NCBI RefSeq assembly: GCF_001889265.1
Contig: NZ_CP018151.1
Span: 3,348,001 to 3,412,000, forward strand
DNA: 64,000 nt
Direction of reading: 5' to 3'
Origin: Microbacterium sp. 1.5R
GTDB taxonomy: Bacteria; Actinomycetota; Actinomycetes; Actinomycetales; Microbacteriaceae
Each line of letters opens with the position of its first letter. Within the stretch, counting starts at the first letter, position 1. The notes under the pieces are model-generated. The model did not search any database. It was not told where the DNA came from and worked only from the letters and a program-made list of their open reading frames with translations. A program made the position numbers and the translations under genes. Positions 17,139-25,754 of the stretch are shown here, in pieces.

Positions 17139-17726
17139 GTGAGCACTCCCGTGATCGACCGCACCGCCCCCACCGAGCACCCCGTGCTCGACGTCCTCGC
17201 CGGGCGCTGGAGCCCCCGCGCCTACGACGCCGAGACCACGATCGACGACGCCAAGCTGAACGCCGCCCTCGAGGCCGCACGCTGGTCGCCGTCGGCCTAC
17301 AACCTGCAGCCGTGGCGGTTCATCGTCGCTCGCCGCGGCACCGCACTGTTCGACCAGGTCGTCGACTCGCTGGTCGAGTTCAACCAGCTCTGGGCCTCGA
17401 AGGCCTCGGCGCTCGTCGTCGCGATCGCCGAGACCGAGTCCGAAGAGGGCAAGGCGATCAGCCACGCGGTCTACGACCTCGGCCAGGCCGTCGCGCACTT
17501 CTCGGTGCAGGCCCACCACGAGGGTCTTCTCGTGCACCAGATGAGCGGCTTCGACCCCGAGGTCATCCGCGAGTTCGCCGACCTGTCGCCGCGATTCTCC
17601 GCCCTCACCGTCATCGCTGTCGGTGAGCTCGGTGACGCCGCCGGTCTTCCTGAAGGACTCCAGCAGGGCGAGGTCGCCCCGCGCGTGCGTCGCCCGATCG
17701 ACGAGACCGTCATCCTCAGCGCCTGA
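17139..17726 (+). CDS. Nitroreductase-family protein
   Basis: The 195-aa product is an FMN-dependent nitroreductase-family enzyme. RWSPRAYD near residue 25 and AARWSPSAYNLQPWRFIV around 48-65 are the FMN-phosphate-binding and dimer motifs of this fold; AVAHFSVQAHHEGLLVHQM is the conserved central helix (core AHHEGLLVHQM). Substrates may be nitroaromatics, quinones or flavins. The GTG at 17139 was preferred to 17061 because GAAAGG lies 7 nt upstream and the longer frame includes the 17102-17124 hairpin. It converges with clpB across a long terminator. Confidence 0.88.
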   Translation: MSTPVIDRTAPTEHPVLDVLAGRWSPRAYDAETTIDDAKLNAALEAARWSPSAYNLQPWRFIVARRGTALFDQVVDSLVEFNQLWASKASALVVAIAETESEEGKAISHAVYDLGQAVAHFSVQAHHEGLLVHQMSGFDPEVIREFADLSPRFSALTVIAVGELGDAAGLPEGLQQGEVAPRVRRPIDETVILSA

Positions 17727-17747
17727 CGCATCGCCCACGGGCGACAC

Positions 17748-17785
17748 ACAAGAGGGGCGGATGCCATGGCATCCGCCCCTCTTGT
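17748..17785. terminator. Perfect 38-nt palindromic terminator
   Basis: A perfect 19-bp inverted repeat without a spacer, centred on CCATGG (17764-17769); the arm reads ACAAGAGGGGCGGATGCCA. It lies between convergent stops (17726 and 17821) and is symmetric, so it can end transcription from both sides. The GGCGGATGCC core recurs in the terminator at 45410-45443. Confidence 0.85.
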
Positions 17786-17820
17786 CATGCCCGGGGGTGA
17801 CCGAGGCACATGGCCGGGTC

Positions 17821-20037
17821 CTACTCGTCGAGCAGCTCGGCGTCGATCACATCGTCGTCGTCGGATCCGAGATCGGGCTCGGGTGACGTCGACGTGAGCA
17901 TGAGCCCGCTGCCGTCGACCGCGACGTCGACCCTGACCAGGTCGCCGTCGTGCACTCCGCCCGAGAGCAGCGCCGTGGCCAGCTTGTTCTGCACCTCGGT
18001 CTGGATGAGACGCCGCAGCGGCCGGGCGCCGAACATCGGGTCGTAGCCGCGCTCGGCGAGCCACGACCGTGCGTCGGGGGTGACCGCCAGAGTGAGTCGC
18101 CGATCGCGCAGGCGGTCGTGCAGCTGGTCGATCGACAGCTCGACGATCTGCGCCAGGTCGTCCTGACTGAGCGCGGAGAACATCACGATGTCGTCGAGAC
18201 GGTTGAGGAACTCGGGCCGGAACGCCTGGTGCACCAGCGCCATCACCTGCTCGCGCTTCTCATCGGGCGACAGCGTCGGATCGATGAGGATCGGCGAACC
18301 GAGGTTCGAGGTGAGGATCAGGATGACGTTCGAGAAGTCGACCGTGCGGCCCTGTCCGTCGGTCAGTCGGCCGTCGTCGAGAACCTGCAGCAGCACGTCG
18401 AAGACCTCGGGGTGCGCCTTCTCGACCTCGTCGAGCAGTACGACGCTGTAGGGACGCCGTCGCACGGCCTCGGTCAGCTGACCGCCCTGCTCATAGCCCA
18501 CGTACCCGGGAGGGGCTCCGACGAGACGGGAGACGGAGTGCTTCTCGCCGTACTCCGACATGTCGATGCGCACCATGGCGCGCTCGTCGTCGAACAGGAA
18601 GTCGGCCAGGGCCTTCGCCAGCTCGGTCTTTCCGACACCGGTCGGGCCGAGGAACAGGAACGATCCGGTCGGGCGACCGGGGTCGCTGATTCCCGCACGC
18701 GAGCGCCGTACGGCATCGGAGACGGCCTTCACGGCATCCTTCTGCCCGATCAGGCGCTTGCCGAGCTCGGATTCGAGGTGCAGCAGTCGCTCGCTCTCAC
18801 CCTGCAGCAGTCGTCCGACGGGGATGCCGGTCCATGCGGCGATCACGGCGGCGATGTCCTCGTCGGTGACCTGCTCATTGACCATGCGACCCTCGGTCGA
18901 CACCGTCGCCTCGGCCTGCTCGGCCTCGGCGATGTCGCGTTCGAGGCGCTTGATCGTCTCGTACTCGAGCTTCGAGGCGCGCGTGTAGTCGGCCTCCCGC
19001 ATCGCGAGGTCGCGCTGGGTGATCGCATCGTCGAGCTGCTTCTTCAGGTCGCCGACACGGTTGAGGCCCTGGCGCTCGCGCGCCCAGCGGGCTTCGAGCT
19101 CGGCGAGCTGCGCCTCCATGCCCACGAGCTGCTCGCGGAGGGCCGCGAGCCGCTCTTTCGACGCGGCGTCCTTCTCGCGCTTGAGCGCCAGCTCTTCGAG
19201 CTTCATGCGGTCGACCTGACGCTTCAGCTGGTCGATCTCGACCGGAGACGAATCGATCTCCATCTTGAGCCGCGACATCGACTCGTCGATCAGGTCGATC
19301 GCCTTGTCAGGAAGCTGCCTGGCCGGCAGGTACCGGTTCGACAGTGCCGCGGCGGCGACCAGCGCGCTGTCGGCGATCGTCACCCCGTGATGCGCTTCGT
19401 AGCGGCCCTTGAGCCCCCGGAGGATCGCGATGGTGTCCTCGACCGTGGGCTCACCGACGTAGACCTGCTGGAAGCGACGCTCGAGAGCGGCGTCCTTCTC
19501 GATGAACTCGCGGTACTCGTTGAGAGTCGTCGCGCCGATCAGCCGCAGCTCGCCCCTGGCCAGCATCGGCTTGAGCATGTTCGACGCCGCGACCGAGCCT
19601 TCGCCGCCGCCCGCGCCCATGAGCACGTGCAGCTCGTCGATGAAGGTGATGATCTGCCCGTCGGATTCGGTGATCTCCTTGAGGACGCTCTTCAGCCGCT
19701 CCTCGAACTGGCCGCGGTACATCGCCCCGGCGACGAGGGCCGAGATGTCGAGCGACACGAGCTCCTTGTCCTTGAGCGACTCGGCGACGTCACCCGCCAC
19801 GATGCGCTGGGCGAGCCCCTCGACGACGGCCGTCTTGCCGACGCCGGGCTCGCCGATCAGCACGGGGTTGTTCTTCGTGCGACGGGTGAGCACCTGGCTG
19901 ACTCGACGGATCTCGCTGTCTCGCCCGATCACGGGGTCGAGCTTGCCCTGTCGGGCACGGTCGGTCAGATTGATACCGAACTGCTGGAGGGCGGACTGCT
20001 GGTCATCGTTCTGGGGACTGCTCTGCGGGCTTGGCAT
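17821..20037 (-). CDS. clpB: ATP-dependent disaggregase ClpB, lacking the N-terminal domain
   Basis: The 738-aa HSP100 chaperone resolubilises aggregated proteins together with DnaK. The first AAA+ domain starts almost at the N-terminus, with Walker A GEPGVGKT at 62-69 and [12 protein letters not shown]. The long M-domain coiled coil follows (about 285-420, [20 protein letters not shown]). The second AAA+ domain has [31 protein letters not shown] and the arginine-finger region [13 protein letters not shown]. The usual Clp_N repeat domain of about 150 residues is missing. The ATG at 20037 is preceded by AGGAGG. A HAIR operator lies 43-63 bp upstream, so HspR control is likely. Confidence 0.95.
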   Translation of the reverse strand: MPSPQSSPQNDDQQSALQQFGINLTDRARQGKLDPVIGRDSEIRRVSQVLTRRTKNNPVLIGEPGVGKTAVVEGLAQRIVAGDVAESLKDKELVSLDISALVAGAMYRGQFEERLKSVLKEITESDGQIITFIDELHVLMGAGGGEGSVAASNMLKPMLARGELRLIGATTLNEYREFIEKDAALERRFQQVYVGEPTVEDTIAILRGLKGRYEAHHGVTIADSALVAAAALSNRYLPARQLPDKAIDLIDESMSRLKMEIDSSPVEIDQLKRQVDRMKLEELALKREKDAASKERLAALREQLVGMEAQLAELEARWARERQGLNRVGDLKKQLDDAITQRDLAMREADYTRASKLEYETIKRLERDIAEAEQAEATVSTEGRMVNEQVTDEDIAAVIAAWTGIPVGRLLQGESERLLHLESELGKRLIGQKDAVKAVSDAVRRSRAGISDPGRPTGSFLFLGPTGVGKTELAKALADFLFDDERAMVRIDMSEYGEKHSVSRLVGAPPGYVGYEQGGQLTEAVRRRPYSVVLLDEVEKAHPEVFDVLLQVLDDGRLTDGQGRTVDFSNVILILTSNLGSPILIDPTLSPDEKREQVMALVHQAFRPEFLNRLDDIVMFSALSQDDLAQIVELSIDQLHDRLRDRRLTLAVTPDARSWLAERGYDPMFGARPLRRLIQTEVQNKLATALLSGGVHDGDLVRVDVAVDGSGLMLTSTSPEPDLGSDDDDVIDAELLDE

Positions 20038-20079
20038 GTGTTCCTCCTGGGGAGACTCCTTCGGGTCGGCATCCACAAA

Positions 20080-20100
20080 GTTGAGTGGATGTGACTCAAG
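20080..20100 (-). promoter_or_regulatory. HAIR operator (HspR binding site) upstream of clpB
   Basis: GTTGAGT-n7-ACTCAAG matches the known HspR-associated inverted repeat CTTGAGT-n7-ACTCAAG at 13 of 14 positions. It sits between the coaBC stop and clpB. The hspR gene itself is at 61760-62191. Confidence 0.85.
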
Positions 20101-20101
20101 T

Positions 20102-21316
20102 TTAGCGCATTCTGCGCGCGGCATCCAGGATCACGCGGGCGACCTCGCGCTTCGATCCGGCGGCGGATGCCACGACCTCACCTCCCGCCCCGACGATCTC
20201 GACCGCGTTGTCGCGCTTCTCGAAGCCGTGATCGGCGTTCGCGAGGTTCACCGCGAGCAGGTCGACGCCCTTGCGCTCGCGCTTGCGGCGAGCGCGCTCG
20301 CGACGTTCGTCCGCGTCCTCCGAGGTCTCGGCCGCGAAGGCGACGATGGTCTGCCCCTGCGGCGCACGGCCGTCGGCGCGGGATGCCGCGAGCGCGGCGA
20401 CCACGTCCTCGTTCTCGACCAGGTCGAGGTGCGTGAGAACGCCCTGCTCCTTCGTGAGCTTGTGCTCCGACACCGTCGCGGGGCGGTAGTCGGCGACGGC
20501 GGCGGCCATGATGACGATGTCGGCAGCCCCGGCGGCATCCTTCATCGCGTCGGCGAGCTCGGCCGCGGTCCCGACCGGGACGACCCTGACGGACGGATGC
20601 CGGGCATCGGCCAGCACATCGGCTGAGATGTTGGCGGCGACCAGCGTGACGTTCGCGCCGCGGGCTGCGGCGTCCACCGCGAGCGCGATGCCCTGTCGGC
20701 CGCTCGACCGGTTGCCGAGGAAGCGCACGGGATCGATCGGCTCCCTGGTGCCGCCCGCGGACACGACCACCGCCAGCCCGCCGAGGTCACGCGGCGCGAG
20801 GAGCGCGAGGGCCGCCTCGAAGATCTGCTCCGGCTCCGACATGCGGCCGGGCCCGCTGTCGCCGCCGGCGAGCTCGCCGTCGGACGGGCCGACCAGGTGC
20901 ACTCCGCGCGACCTCAGGGTCGCGATGTTCGCCTGCGTGGCGGCGTTGCGCCACATCTCGGCGTGCATGGCCGGCGCGAGCAGCACCGGAGCCTCGGTCG
21001 CGAGCAGCGTGGTGCCGAGCAGATCATCCGCGATGCCCGCGGTGATCTTCGCGATCGAGTTCGCCGTCGCGGGGGCGACGATCACCAGGTCGGCGTTCTG
21101 GCCCAGTGCGACATGACGCACCCGCGCGACGTCGTCATGCACGCTCGTCGTGACCGGATGCCGGCTCAGAGCCTCCCACGTCGGGGTGCCGACGAATCGC
21201 AGGGCGTCCTCGGTCGGAACGACGGTCACCTCGTGTCCGGCCTTGGTCAGCAGACGCACCAGGTGCACTGTCTTGTATGCGGCGATGCCACCCGTAACCC
21301 CGACGACGATGTTCAC
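20102..21316 (-). CDS. coaBC: Bifunctional phosphopantothenoylcysteine decarboxylase / phosphopantothenate-cysteine ligase
   Basis: The 404-aa enzyme performs two consecutive steps of coenzyme A synthesis. The N-terminal CoaC flavoprotein half shows [10 protein letters not shown], the active-site region [11 protein letters not shown] and PAMHAEMW (family PxMNxxMW; His replaces Asn here). The C-terminal CoaB half shows [23 protein letters not shown] and the ADYRP and KxxK (HKLTKEQG) elements. I chose the GTG at 21316 ([10 protein letters not shown]); an ATG at 21337 would add seven residues, and neither has a clear ribosome binding site. The His variant in the PAMHAEMW motif is common in this lineage in my recollection, but was not checked. 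Confidence 0.93.
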   Translation of the reverse strand: MNIVVGVTGGIAAYKTVHLVRLLTKAGHEVTVVPTEDALRFVGTPTWEALSRHPVTTSVHDDVARVRHVALGQNADLVIVAPATANSIAKITAGIADDLLGTTLLATEAPVLLAPAMHAEMWRNAATQANIATLRSRGVHLVGPSDGELAGGDSGPGRMSEPEQIFEAALALLAPRDLGGLAVVVSAGGTREPIDPVRFLGNRSSGRQGIALAVDAAARGANVTLVAANISADVLADARHPSVRVVPVGTAAELADAMKDAAGAADIVIMAAAVADYRPATVSEHKLTKEQGVLTHLDLVENEDVVAALAASRADGRAPQGQTIVAFAAETSEDADERRERARRKRERKGVDLLAVNLANADHGFEKRDNAVEIVGAGGEVVASAAGSKREVARVILDAARRMR

Positions 21317-21371
21317 GGTTCGATTCTGCCCCAGCATCCGACGTCGCGGGCCCGGGACTGCGACGCGCTTC

Positions 21372-21377
21372 TAGACT
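21372..21377 (+). promoter_or_regulatory. Leaderless -10 (TAGACT) of the TANGO2-like gene
   Basis: TAGACT ends 7 nt before the GTG at 21385. Confidence 0.45.
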
Positions 21378-21384
21378 GGATCTC

Positions 21385-22086
21385 GTGTGCACCGTGGTGA
21401 TCGATGTGGCCGGATCCGAGACCGCGCGACTGCTCGCAGTGCGCGATGAAGACCCGCAACGGGAGTGGGATGCCCTCGGCGAATGGTGGCCGGACGCCTA
21501 CCCCGGGGTCTCGGGCATCCGCGACCGGCGTGCCGGTGGCGCGTGGCTCGCAGTGAATGCGGCGGAGAGACGACTCGCAGTGCTGCTGAACCGCGCCGAC
21601 GTCGTGGATCTCGCGGCAGACGTCGCCGTCTCTCGCGGTTCGCTCGCCCTCGAATCGGTCATGGGGCGGTCCCCGGTGGCTCCGCTTCCCATGCACGGCT
21701 TCAACCTGCTCGAGGTTCGGCCGGAGGGAGCGCGCGTGCTGAGCTGGGACGGCGCGGAGCTGCGCGAGACACCGCTCGGCGACGGCATCCACATGATCGC
21801 GCACGACGACCTCGACGACCTCGGCACTCCCCGGATCGCGGCGTGGCTGCCGGAGTTCCGGGCGCTCGGGCCCGCGGCCGACAGCGGCGACTGGACCGGC
21901 GAGTGGACGACCCTGCTCGCCTCGTCGGCGCGGTTGGACCCGGAGGACGATCGGGCGATCATCCGCGACAACCGTCCGCACGGATACCCGACCCAGTCGC
22001 TGCTGTACTGCACCGCCGCGGTCACCCCCGACAGCGTCGACGTCGACTATCGCGCGCTTCCCAGCCCCGGCCACTGGGACCACTGA
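21385..22086 (+). CDS. NRDE/TANGO2-family protein
   Basis: A 233-aa protein of the TANGO2/NRDE family, whose bacterial members have unknown or haem/acyl-lipid-related roles. The N-terminus begins CTVVIDV with the conserved Cys2. The family N-R-D-E signature is present as VRDE (LLAVRDEDPQREWDAL), so the Asn is replaced. GAWLAVNAAERRLAVLLNR, core GGAWLAVN, is the following conserved strand. Start at the GTG at 21385 is supported by the TAGACT -10 and by Cys being residue 2, as in homologues. It ends against an array of short repeats and the convergent AraC-type gene. Confidence 0.75.
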   Translation: MCTVVIDVAGSETARLLAVRDEDPQREWDALGEWWPDAYPGVSGIRDRRAGGAWLAVNAAERRLAVLLNRADVVDLAADVAVSRGSLALESVMGRSPVAPLPMHGFNLLEVRPEGARVLSWDGAELRETPLGDGIHMIAHDDLDDLGTPRIAAWLPEFRALGPAADSGDWTGEWTTLLASSARLDPEDDRAIIRDNRPHGYPTQSLLYCTAAVTPDSVDVDYRALPSPGHWDH

Positions 22087-22154
22087 GCAGCGTGCGTCGC
22101 TGAGCGCAGCGTGCGGCGCTGAGCAGCGTGCGCCGCTGAGCGCAGCGTGCGTCG
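22083..22154. repeat. Tandem repeat, two copies of a 36-bp unit
   Basis: Four consecutive copies of CTGAGC(GC)AGCGTGCGnCG, alternating 17 and 19 bp (22083-22099, 22100-22118, 22119-22135, 22136-22154). They fill the gap between the convergent stops at 22086 and 22168. The first copy overlaps the TANGO2-like stop codon. Each unit has weak self-complementarity (GCTGAGC / GCAGCGTGC). Confidence 0.85.
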
Positions 22155-22167
22155 CGCGGTGCCGCGC

Positions 22168-23145
22168 TCAGGCCGCAGACGACTCGCCGTCGTCGGCGCA
22201 CGAGAAGCGCGCACGGTAGGCCGTCGGGGTGGTGCCGAGCACCCGCGAGAAGTTCTGCCGCAGCACGGCCGCCGACCCGAAGCCGCACTCGTCGGCGATC
22301 TGCTCGAGCGACAGATCGCTGCGCTCGAGCATCCGCTGGGCGTGCAGCACACGCTGCCGCGCCAGCCAGGCCGCCGGAGTCGCGCCGTACTCCGCCTTGA
22401 ACCGTCGGGCGAACGTGCGGGGAGACATGAGCGCGCGGGCCGCGAGCTGGTCGACGCCGAGGTCGTCGCGGAGGTGCGCGACGGCCCAGTCCGCGACGGC
22501 GGCGAGCGAATCGTTCTGCGCGACGGGGATCGGACGGTCGATGAACTGCGCCTGGCCTCCGTCGCGCTGCGGCGGCACGACCATGCGACGGGCGATGCGG
22601 TTGGTGAGCTCTGCCCCGAGTTCGATCCGCAGCAGGTGCAGGCAGGCGTCGATGCCCGCCGCCGTGCCTGCGCTCGTGATGATGCGGTCGTCCTGCACGA
22701 AGAGCACGTCGGGGTCGATGTCGATCTCGGGATACATCTCGGCCATCACGTCGGAGTACATCCAGTGCGTGGTCGCCCGACGCCCGTCGAGCACTCCGGC
22801 GGCGCCGAGGATGAAGGATCCGCTGCAGATCGTCAGCACCCAGGCGCCGCGCGCGACCGCGTCGCGGGCGACCTCGAGGAGCAGCGGGTCGATCTGCGTC
22901 CAGTACTCCCGGGGAACCGGACACAGGATGACGAGGTCCGCTTCGTAGGCGAACGACAGGTCGTGCTCGACGTTGATCGAGAAGCCGAGCTTCGACTGCA
23001 CGACACCGGGGTGCGGAGCGACGACCCGGAAGTCGAAGTTCGGGACCCCGTCGTTCGACCGGTCCAGTCCGAACGCCTCGCAGGCGAGGCCGAACTCGAA
23101 CGGCGCGAATCCGTCTTGGACGACGCAGGCGACGGTCTTCATCAT
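22168..23145 (-). CDS. GlxA-like transcriptional regulator (DJ-1/PfpI plus AraC)
   Basis: The 325-aa regulator joins an N-terminal DJ-1/PfpI domain (about 1-170) to an AraC-type double helix-turn-helix (about 215-310). The DJ-1 elbow is ILTICSGSFILGAAGVL here written as TICSGSFILG, with Cys at the nucleophile-elbow position; HWMYSDVMAEMYP is the usual next segment. The AraC part shows MSPRTFARRFKAEYGATP and QIADECGFGSAAVLRQNFS (core ADECGFGSA). Family members control nitrogen or osmolyte metabolism genes. ATG codons occur at 23145 and 23142; GGGAG lies before both. Four TGGCAG half-sites in its promoter suggest autoregulation and control of the divergent small gene. Confidence 0.9.
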   Translation of the reverse strand: MMKTVACVVQDGFAPFEFGLACEAFGLDRSNDGVPNFDFRVVAPHPGVVQSKLGFSINVEHDLSFAYEADLVILCPVPREYWTQIDPLLLEVARDAVARGAWVLTICSGSFILGAAGVLDGRRATTHWMYSDVMAEMYPEIDIDPDVLFVQDDRIITSAGTAAGIDACLHLLRIELGAELTNRIARRMVVPPQRDGGQAQFIDRPIPVAQNDSLAAVADWAVAHLRDDLGVDQLAARALMSPRTFARRFKAEYGATPAAWLARQRVLHAQRMLERSDLSLEQIADECGFGSAAVLRQNFSRVLGTTPTAYRARFSCADDGESSAA

Positions 23146-23160
23146 GGCGCTCTCCCGGTT

Positions 23161-23233
23161 TGGCAGTTTTCCTACGTGCAGAGTCTATTCTGCCACTCGT
23201 GGCAGATCAACAGTGATCGTAGCGTTTCTGCCA
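23161..23233. promoter_or_regulatory. Array of four TGGCAG/CTGCCA half-sites
   Basis: Half-sites: TGGCAG at 23161-23166, CTGCCA at 23190-23195, TGGCAG at 23200-23205 and CTGCCA at 23228-23233. The inner pair forms CTGCCA-ctcg-TGGCAG; the outer pair is nearly symmetric around it. All lie in the 87-bp divergent region between the GlxA-like gene and the 53-codon membrane gene. Confidence 0.6.
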
Positions 23234-23394
23234 TGTTCCTCATCATCGCACTCATAGCCCTCGCCGTGTGGGCTCTCGTGTCCACGGTCATCGAACTCCG
23301 CCGCGACGGATACCGACGCGTTCCCACTGACTGGTCCCGCGTCGCCGATCGAGACGCGCTCGACCGAGCGGAGACCGGGCGCGTCTATCGCTGA
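23233..23394 (+). CDS. Small membrane protein of unknown function (53 aa)
   Basis: MFLIIALIALAVWALVSTVI forms a single N-terminal membrane anchor, followed by a charged tail ending TGRVYR. The reading frame is compact, begins directly at the last TGGCAG-type half-site and is divergent from the GlxA-like gene. Small anchored proteins with this layout and a D-W-S-R-V tail are frequent in Microbacteriaceae in my recollection. I see no functional motif. No convincing ribosome binding site precedes the ATG. Confidence 0.65.
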   Translation: MFLIIALIALAVWALVSTVIELRRDGYRRVPTDWSRVADRDALDRAETGRVYR

Positions 23395-23432
23395 ACCGGA
23401 GCGGAATCTCCCTGCGCGCCGGCATGCGCGGC

Positions 23433-23438
23433 TACGCT
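23433..23438 (+). promoter_or_regulatory. Leaderless -10 (TACGCT) of the first Gln/Pro-rich membrane gene
   Basis: TACGCT ends 7 nt before the ATG at 23446 and favours this start over the GTG at 23440. Confidence 0.45.
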
Positions 23439-23445
23439 CGTGTGC

Positions 23446-24000
23446 ATGAGCGAGCCCCAGCAGCCTCCCGCGCAGCCACACGGAACTCCCCCGGACTACG
23501 CGGGCTCGCACTATCCGGCGCAGCCGGTACCGCAGCCGGCACCACAGCCGACGCAACCGCAGCACGCGCCGCACGACGGCCAGCCGCACGCCGGACAGCC
23601 CTACCCCGGACAGCAGCATGCCGGACAGCCCTATGCCGGACAAACATATGCCGGACAGCCGTACCCGGGCGAGCAGCGTCCGGCCCAGCCCGGAGCCGGC
23701 CTCGGGCGCACCGCCTTCCTCCTCGCTCTGGTCTCGCTCGCGATCGGGCTTGTCGTCACGCTGTCGTACCCTCTGATGTTCCGGATGACGGGCGACCCCT
23801 TCGCGATCGGCGCGTTCTCGGCGATCGGCAACGGACTCGTGCTGGTCGTCGCCGTCGTCGGACTCATCCTCGGCCTGATGTCGGTGCGACGACCGGGGCC
23901 GAAGATCCTCGCCGGCATCGCGATCGGCGTCACCGCATCGCAGCTCGTCGGAATCGTCATCTCGTGGGTGTCGAATCTCTTCTACGCGCTTCCCTTCTGA
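23446..24000 (+). CDS. Gln/Pro/Tyr-rich membrane protein, paralogue 1
   Basis: A 184-aa protein with a cytosolic-type N-terminal tail of about 80 residues made of degenerate repeats (HAGQPYPGQQ, HAGQPYAGQT, YAGQPYPGEQ) and a C-terminal half with three membrane segments. It ends VGIVISWVSNLFYALPF (core SWVSNLFY). The layout matches DUF4190-like and proline-rich-tail membrane proteins common in Actinobacteria, where the tail is suspected to bind partners at the membrane. The following gene is a diverged tandem duplicate. No enzymatic motif is seen. Confidence 0.8.
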   Translation: MSEPQQPPAQPHGTPPDYAGSHYPAQPVPQPAPQPTQPQHAPHDGQPHAGQPYPGQQHAGQPYAGQTYAGQPYPGEQRPAQPGAGLGRTAFLLALVSLAIGLVVTLSYPLMFRMTGDPFAIGAFSAIGNGLVLVVAVVGLILGLMSVRRPGPKILAGIAIGVTASQLVGIVISWVSNLFYALPF

Positions 24001-24015
24001 CCGTCCGGAGAATCG

Positions 24016-24525
24016 ATGAGCGACCAGCAGCAGAACCCAGACGCCCCCCAGGATTCGGGCCAGCCGTATACGCAGCCAGGCCAGCCGCACGCGCAACCCG
24101 GCCAGCCCTATGCGCAACCCGGCCAGCCGTACGCGCAACCCGGCCAGCCCTACGGACAGCCCGCCCAGCCCTACGGAGTCGCGACGCCGCCGTACGCATC
24201 AGGGCCGACAGCACCGCGGCCCGGGAGCCTCGGTCGCACCGCGTTGATCGTGGCGGTGAGTGCCGCGGCCGTGGGGCTCTTCTTCCAGATCGTCACCCCG
24301 TTCATGTACATGAGCGTCGGCTACCAGTTCGTCGATCTGCTGTCGAACCTCGTGAATCTCATCGTGCTGGCCGGCGCGGGTGCCGGTCTGGTGCTGGGGC
24401 TCATCGCGCTTCGGCGCCCGGCACCTCACCTGCTCGCGGCGATCGCGATCGGCGTGGGCGGCAGCGCCGTCGTCGGCACCCTCGTCTCGTGGGTGTCGAA
24501 CCTGTTCTACTACTTCGGGTTCTGA
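24016..24525 (+). CDS. Gln/Pro/Tyr-rich membrane protein, paralogue 2
   Basis: A 169-aa product 15 nt after paralogue 1, with the same design: an N-terminal tail of GQPYAQP repeats (GQPYTQP, GQPHAQP, GQPYAQP twice, GQPYGQP), LGRTALIVAV at the first membrane segment (LGRTAFLLAL in paralogue 1), and VGTLVSWVSNLFYYFGF at the end. The repeat sequences differ between the two copies while the membrane parts align, so the tail evolves by its own repeat expansion. GGAG precedes the ATG. Its 3' end overlaps the convergent glycosyltransferase gene by 16 bp. Confidence 0.8.
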   Translation: MSDQQQNPDAPQDSGQPYTQPGQPHAQPGQPYAQPGQPYAQPGQPYGQPAQPYGVATPPYASGPTAPRPGSLGRTALIVAVSAAAVGLFFQIVTPFMYMSVGYQFVDLLSNLVNLIVLAGAGAGLVLGLIALRRPAPHLLAAIAIGVGGSAVVGTLVSWVSNLFYYFGF

Positions 24526-25754
24526 GTGCGAGACTCGGCCGCGAGCACGCGGTCGTAGACCTCGATCATCGCGGCGGTGCGCGACGACTGACGGAACGAC
24601 TCCGAGACTTCGCGCATGGGCAGAGGTGCGGTGCCGGCAGCGATGTCGGATGCCGCGCGGCGCAGCGTCTCGACGAGACCCGCCCGTCGCTGGTCCTCGG
24701 TGCCTGACGCACCCGGGACAGCCCAGAGACCGCCACCCAGTTCTGCGGCGATGTCGGGGTCGCTGATCACAGACGGCGTGCCGAGCGTCGCCGCCTCGAA
24801 CGGCGTCATCCCCTGCGTCTCGAAGCCGATCGAGGTCTGCACGAGCGCGTCAGCGGCGGCGATTCGCGCCAGCGTGTCGGGATAACTGAGCTTGCCGGCG
24901 AATCGGACCGTCGGCAGGTCCTCGACGATCTTCTCGGCCGCGGCTCGCTGGGCGCCTCCGCCGATGATCTCGAGATCGGCATCGACTCCCGATTCGACGA
25001 AGGCCTCGAGGAAGGGGAGCAGTCGCTTCTCGGGGCTCATGCGCCCGAGCCAGACGAAACGGGGGCGCCCCGGTTCACGCTCGCCGGGCGCGGCGGCGAG
25101 GGTCGCGTCGCGGATGTCGTCGTCGATGCCGTTCCACACCACATCGACCGGACTGAATACCCCATGCTCTTCGAGGCGTCGGGCGAAGTGGGTCGACGGT
25201 GCTGTCACCGCTGACGCGCCGCCGGCGATTCCACGCAGGAACGCCCAGCCGTCACTGCCGCCGATCGTCGGCACCACCCCCGCGAGCGCCCGGCGCCGCC
25301 AGATGTTCAACGCAGAGAGCACCGGTCCATGCAGCGGGGTGACCGCGGCGATCCCCACGTCCACGCGGTTGTGCATGGTGTGCACGACGGGAATGTCGTG
25401 TCGAGCCGCATATCGGTGCCCGATGAACGCACCCCAGAAGTCCGCCTGGACATGCACGAGATCCACGGGCGGTCGATGCGTCAGCGCCCGATCGAGGAAG
25501 CGATCCGTGCGGCGTCCGGGCCAGCTCATCGAATACTCGCGGTCGACGGTGATCGGCACCGACGGCAGGTCGAGGTTCGAGGGATCGGTGCCGCGTGCAG
25601 CCCGCGATCCGTGCATCTTCGGTGCCACGACGGTCACGGTGTGGCCCGCGCGCTCGAGGAACTCGCGCTGCAGCCGCATCGACACCTGCGCCCCGCCGAG
25701 CGAGTCGAGGTGCTGATCGCCGAAGAAGACGATGTGCATGGCGGGTGCCGTCAC
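24510..25754 (-). CDS. GT4-family glycosyltransferase (second of pair)
   Basis: The 414-aa retaining GT-B glycosyltransferase has the N-terminal HIVFFGDQHLDSLGGAQVSM (GGAQ loop of GT4), the linker WNGIDDDI, the donor-site strand RFVWLGRMSPEKRLLPFLEAF (core GRMSPEKRL) and the E-x7-E signature around FETQGMTPFEAATLGTPSV. The GTG start at 25754 overlaps the stop of the upstream GT4 gene, so the two are coupled. In Actinobacteria such pairs make mannosylated lipids or surface glycans (PimB/MgtA-like), but no acceptor can be deduced. Confidence 0.88.
   Translation of the reverse strand: MTAPAMHIVFFGDQHLDSLGGAQVSMRLQREFLERAGHTVTVVAPKMHGSRAARGTDPSNLDLPSVPITVDREYSMSWPGRRTDRFLDRALTHRPPVDLVHVQADFWGAFIGHRYAARHDIPVVHTMHNRVDVGIAAVTPLHGPVLSALNIWRRRALAGVVPTIGGSDGWAFLRGIAGGASAVTAPSTHFARRLEEHGVFSPVDVVWNGIDDDIRDATLAAAPGEREPGRPRFVWLGRMSPEKRLLPFLEAFVESGVDADLEIIGGGAQRAAAEKIVEDLPTVRFAGKLSYPDTLARIAAADALVQTSIGFETQGMTPFEAATLGTPSVISDPDIAAELGGGLWAVPGASGTEDQRRAGLVETLRRAASDIAAGTAPLPMREVSESFRQSSRTAAMIEVYDRVLAAESRTQNPK

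Noticed and set aside
17950..20094. 714-codon plus-strand frame across clpB
   Set aside because: Antisense to clpB; composition dominated by Arg, Leu and Val with no recognisable motif.
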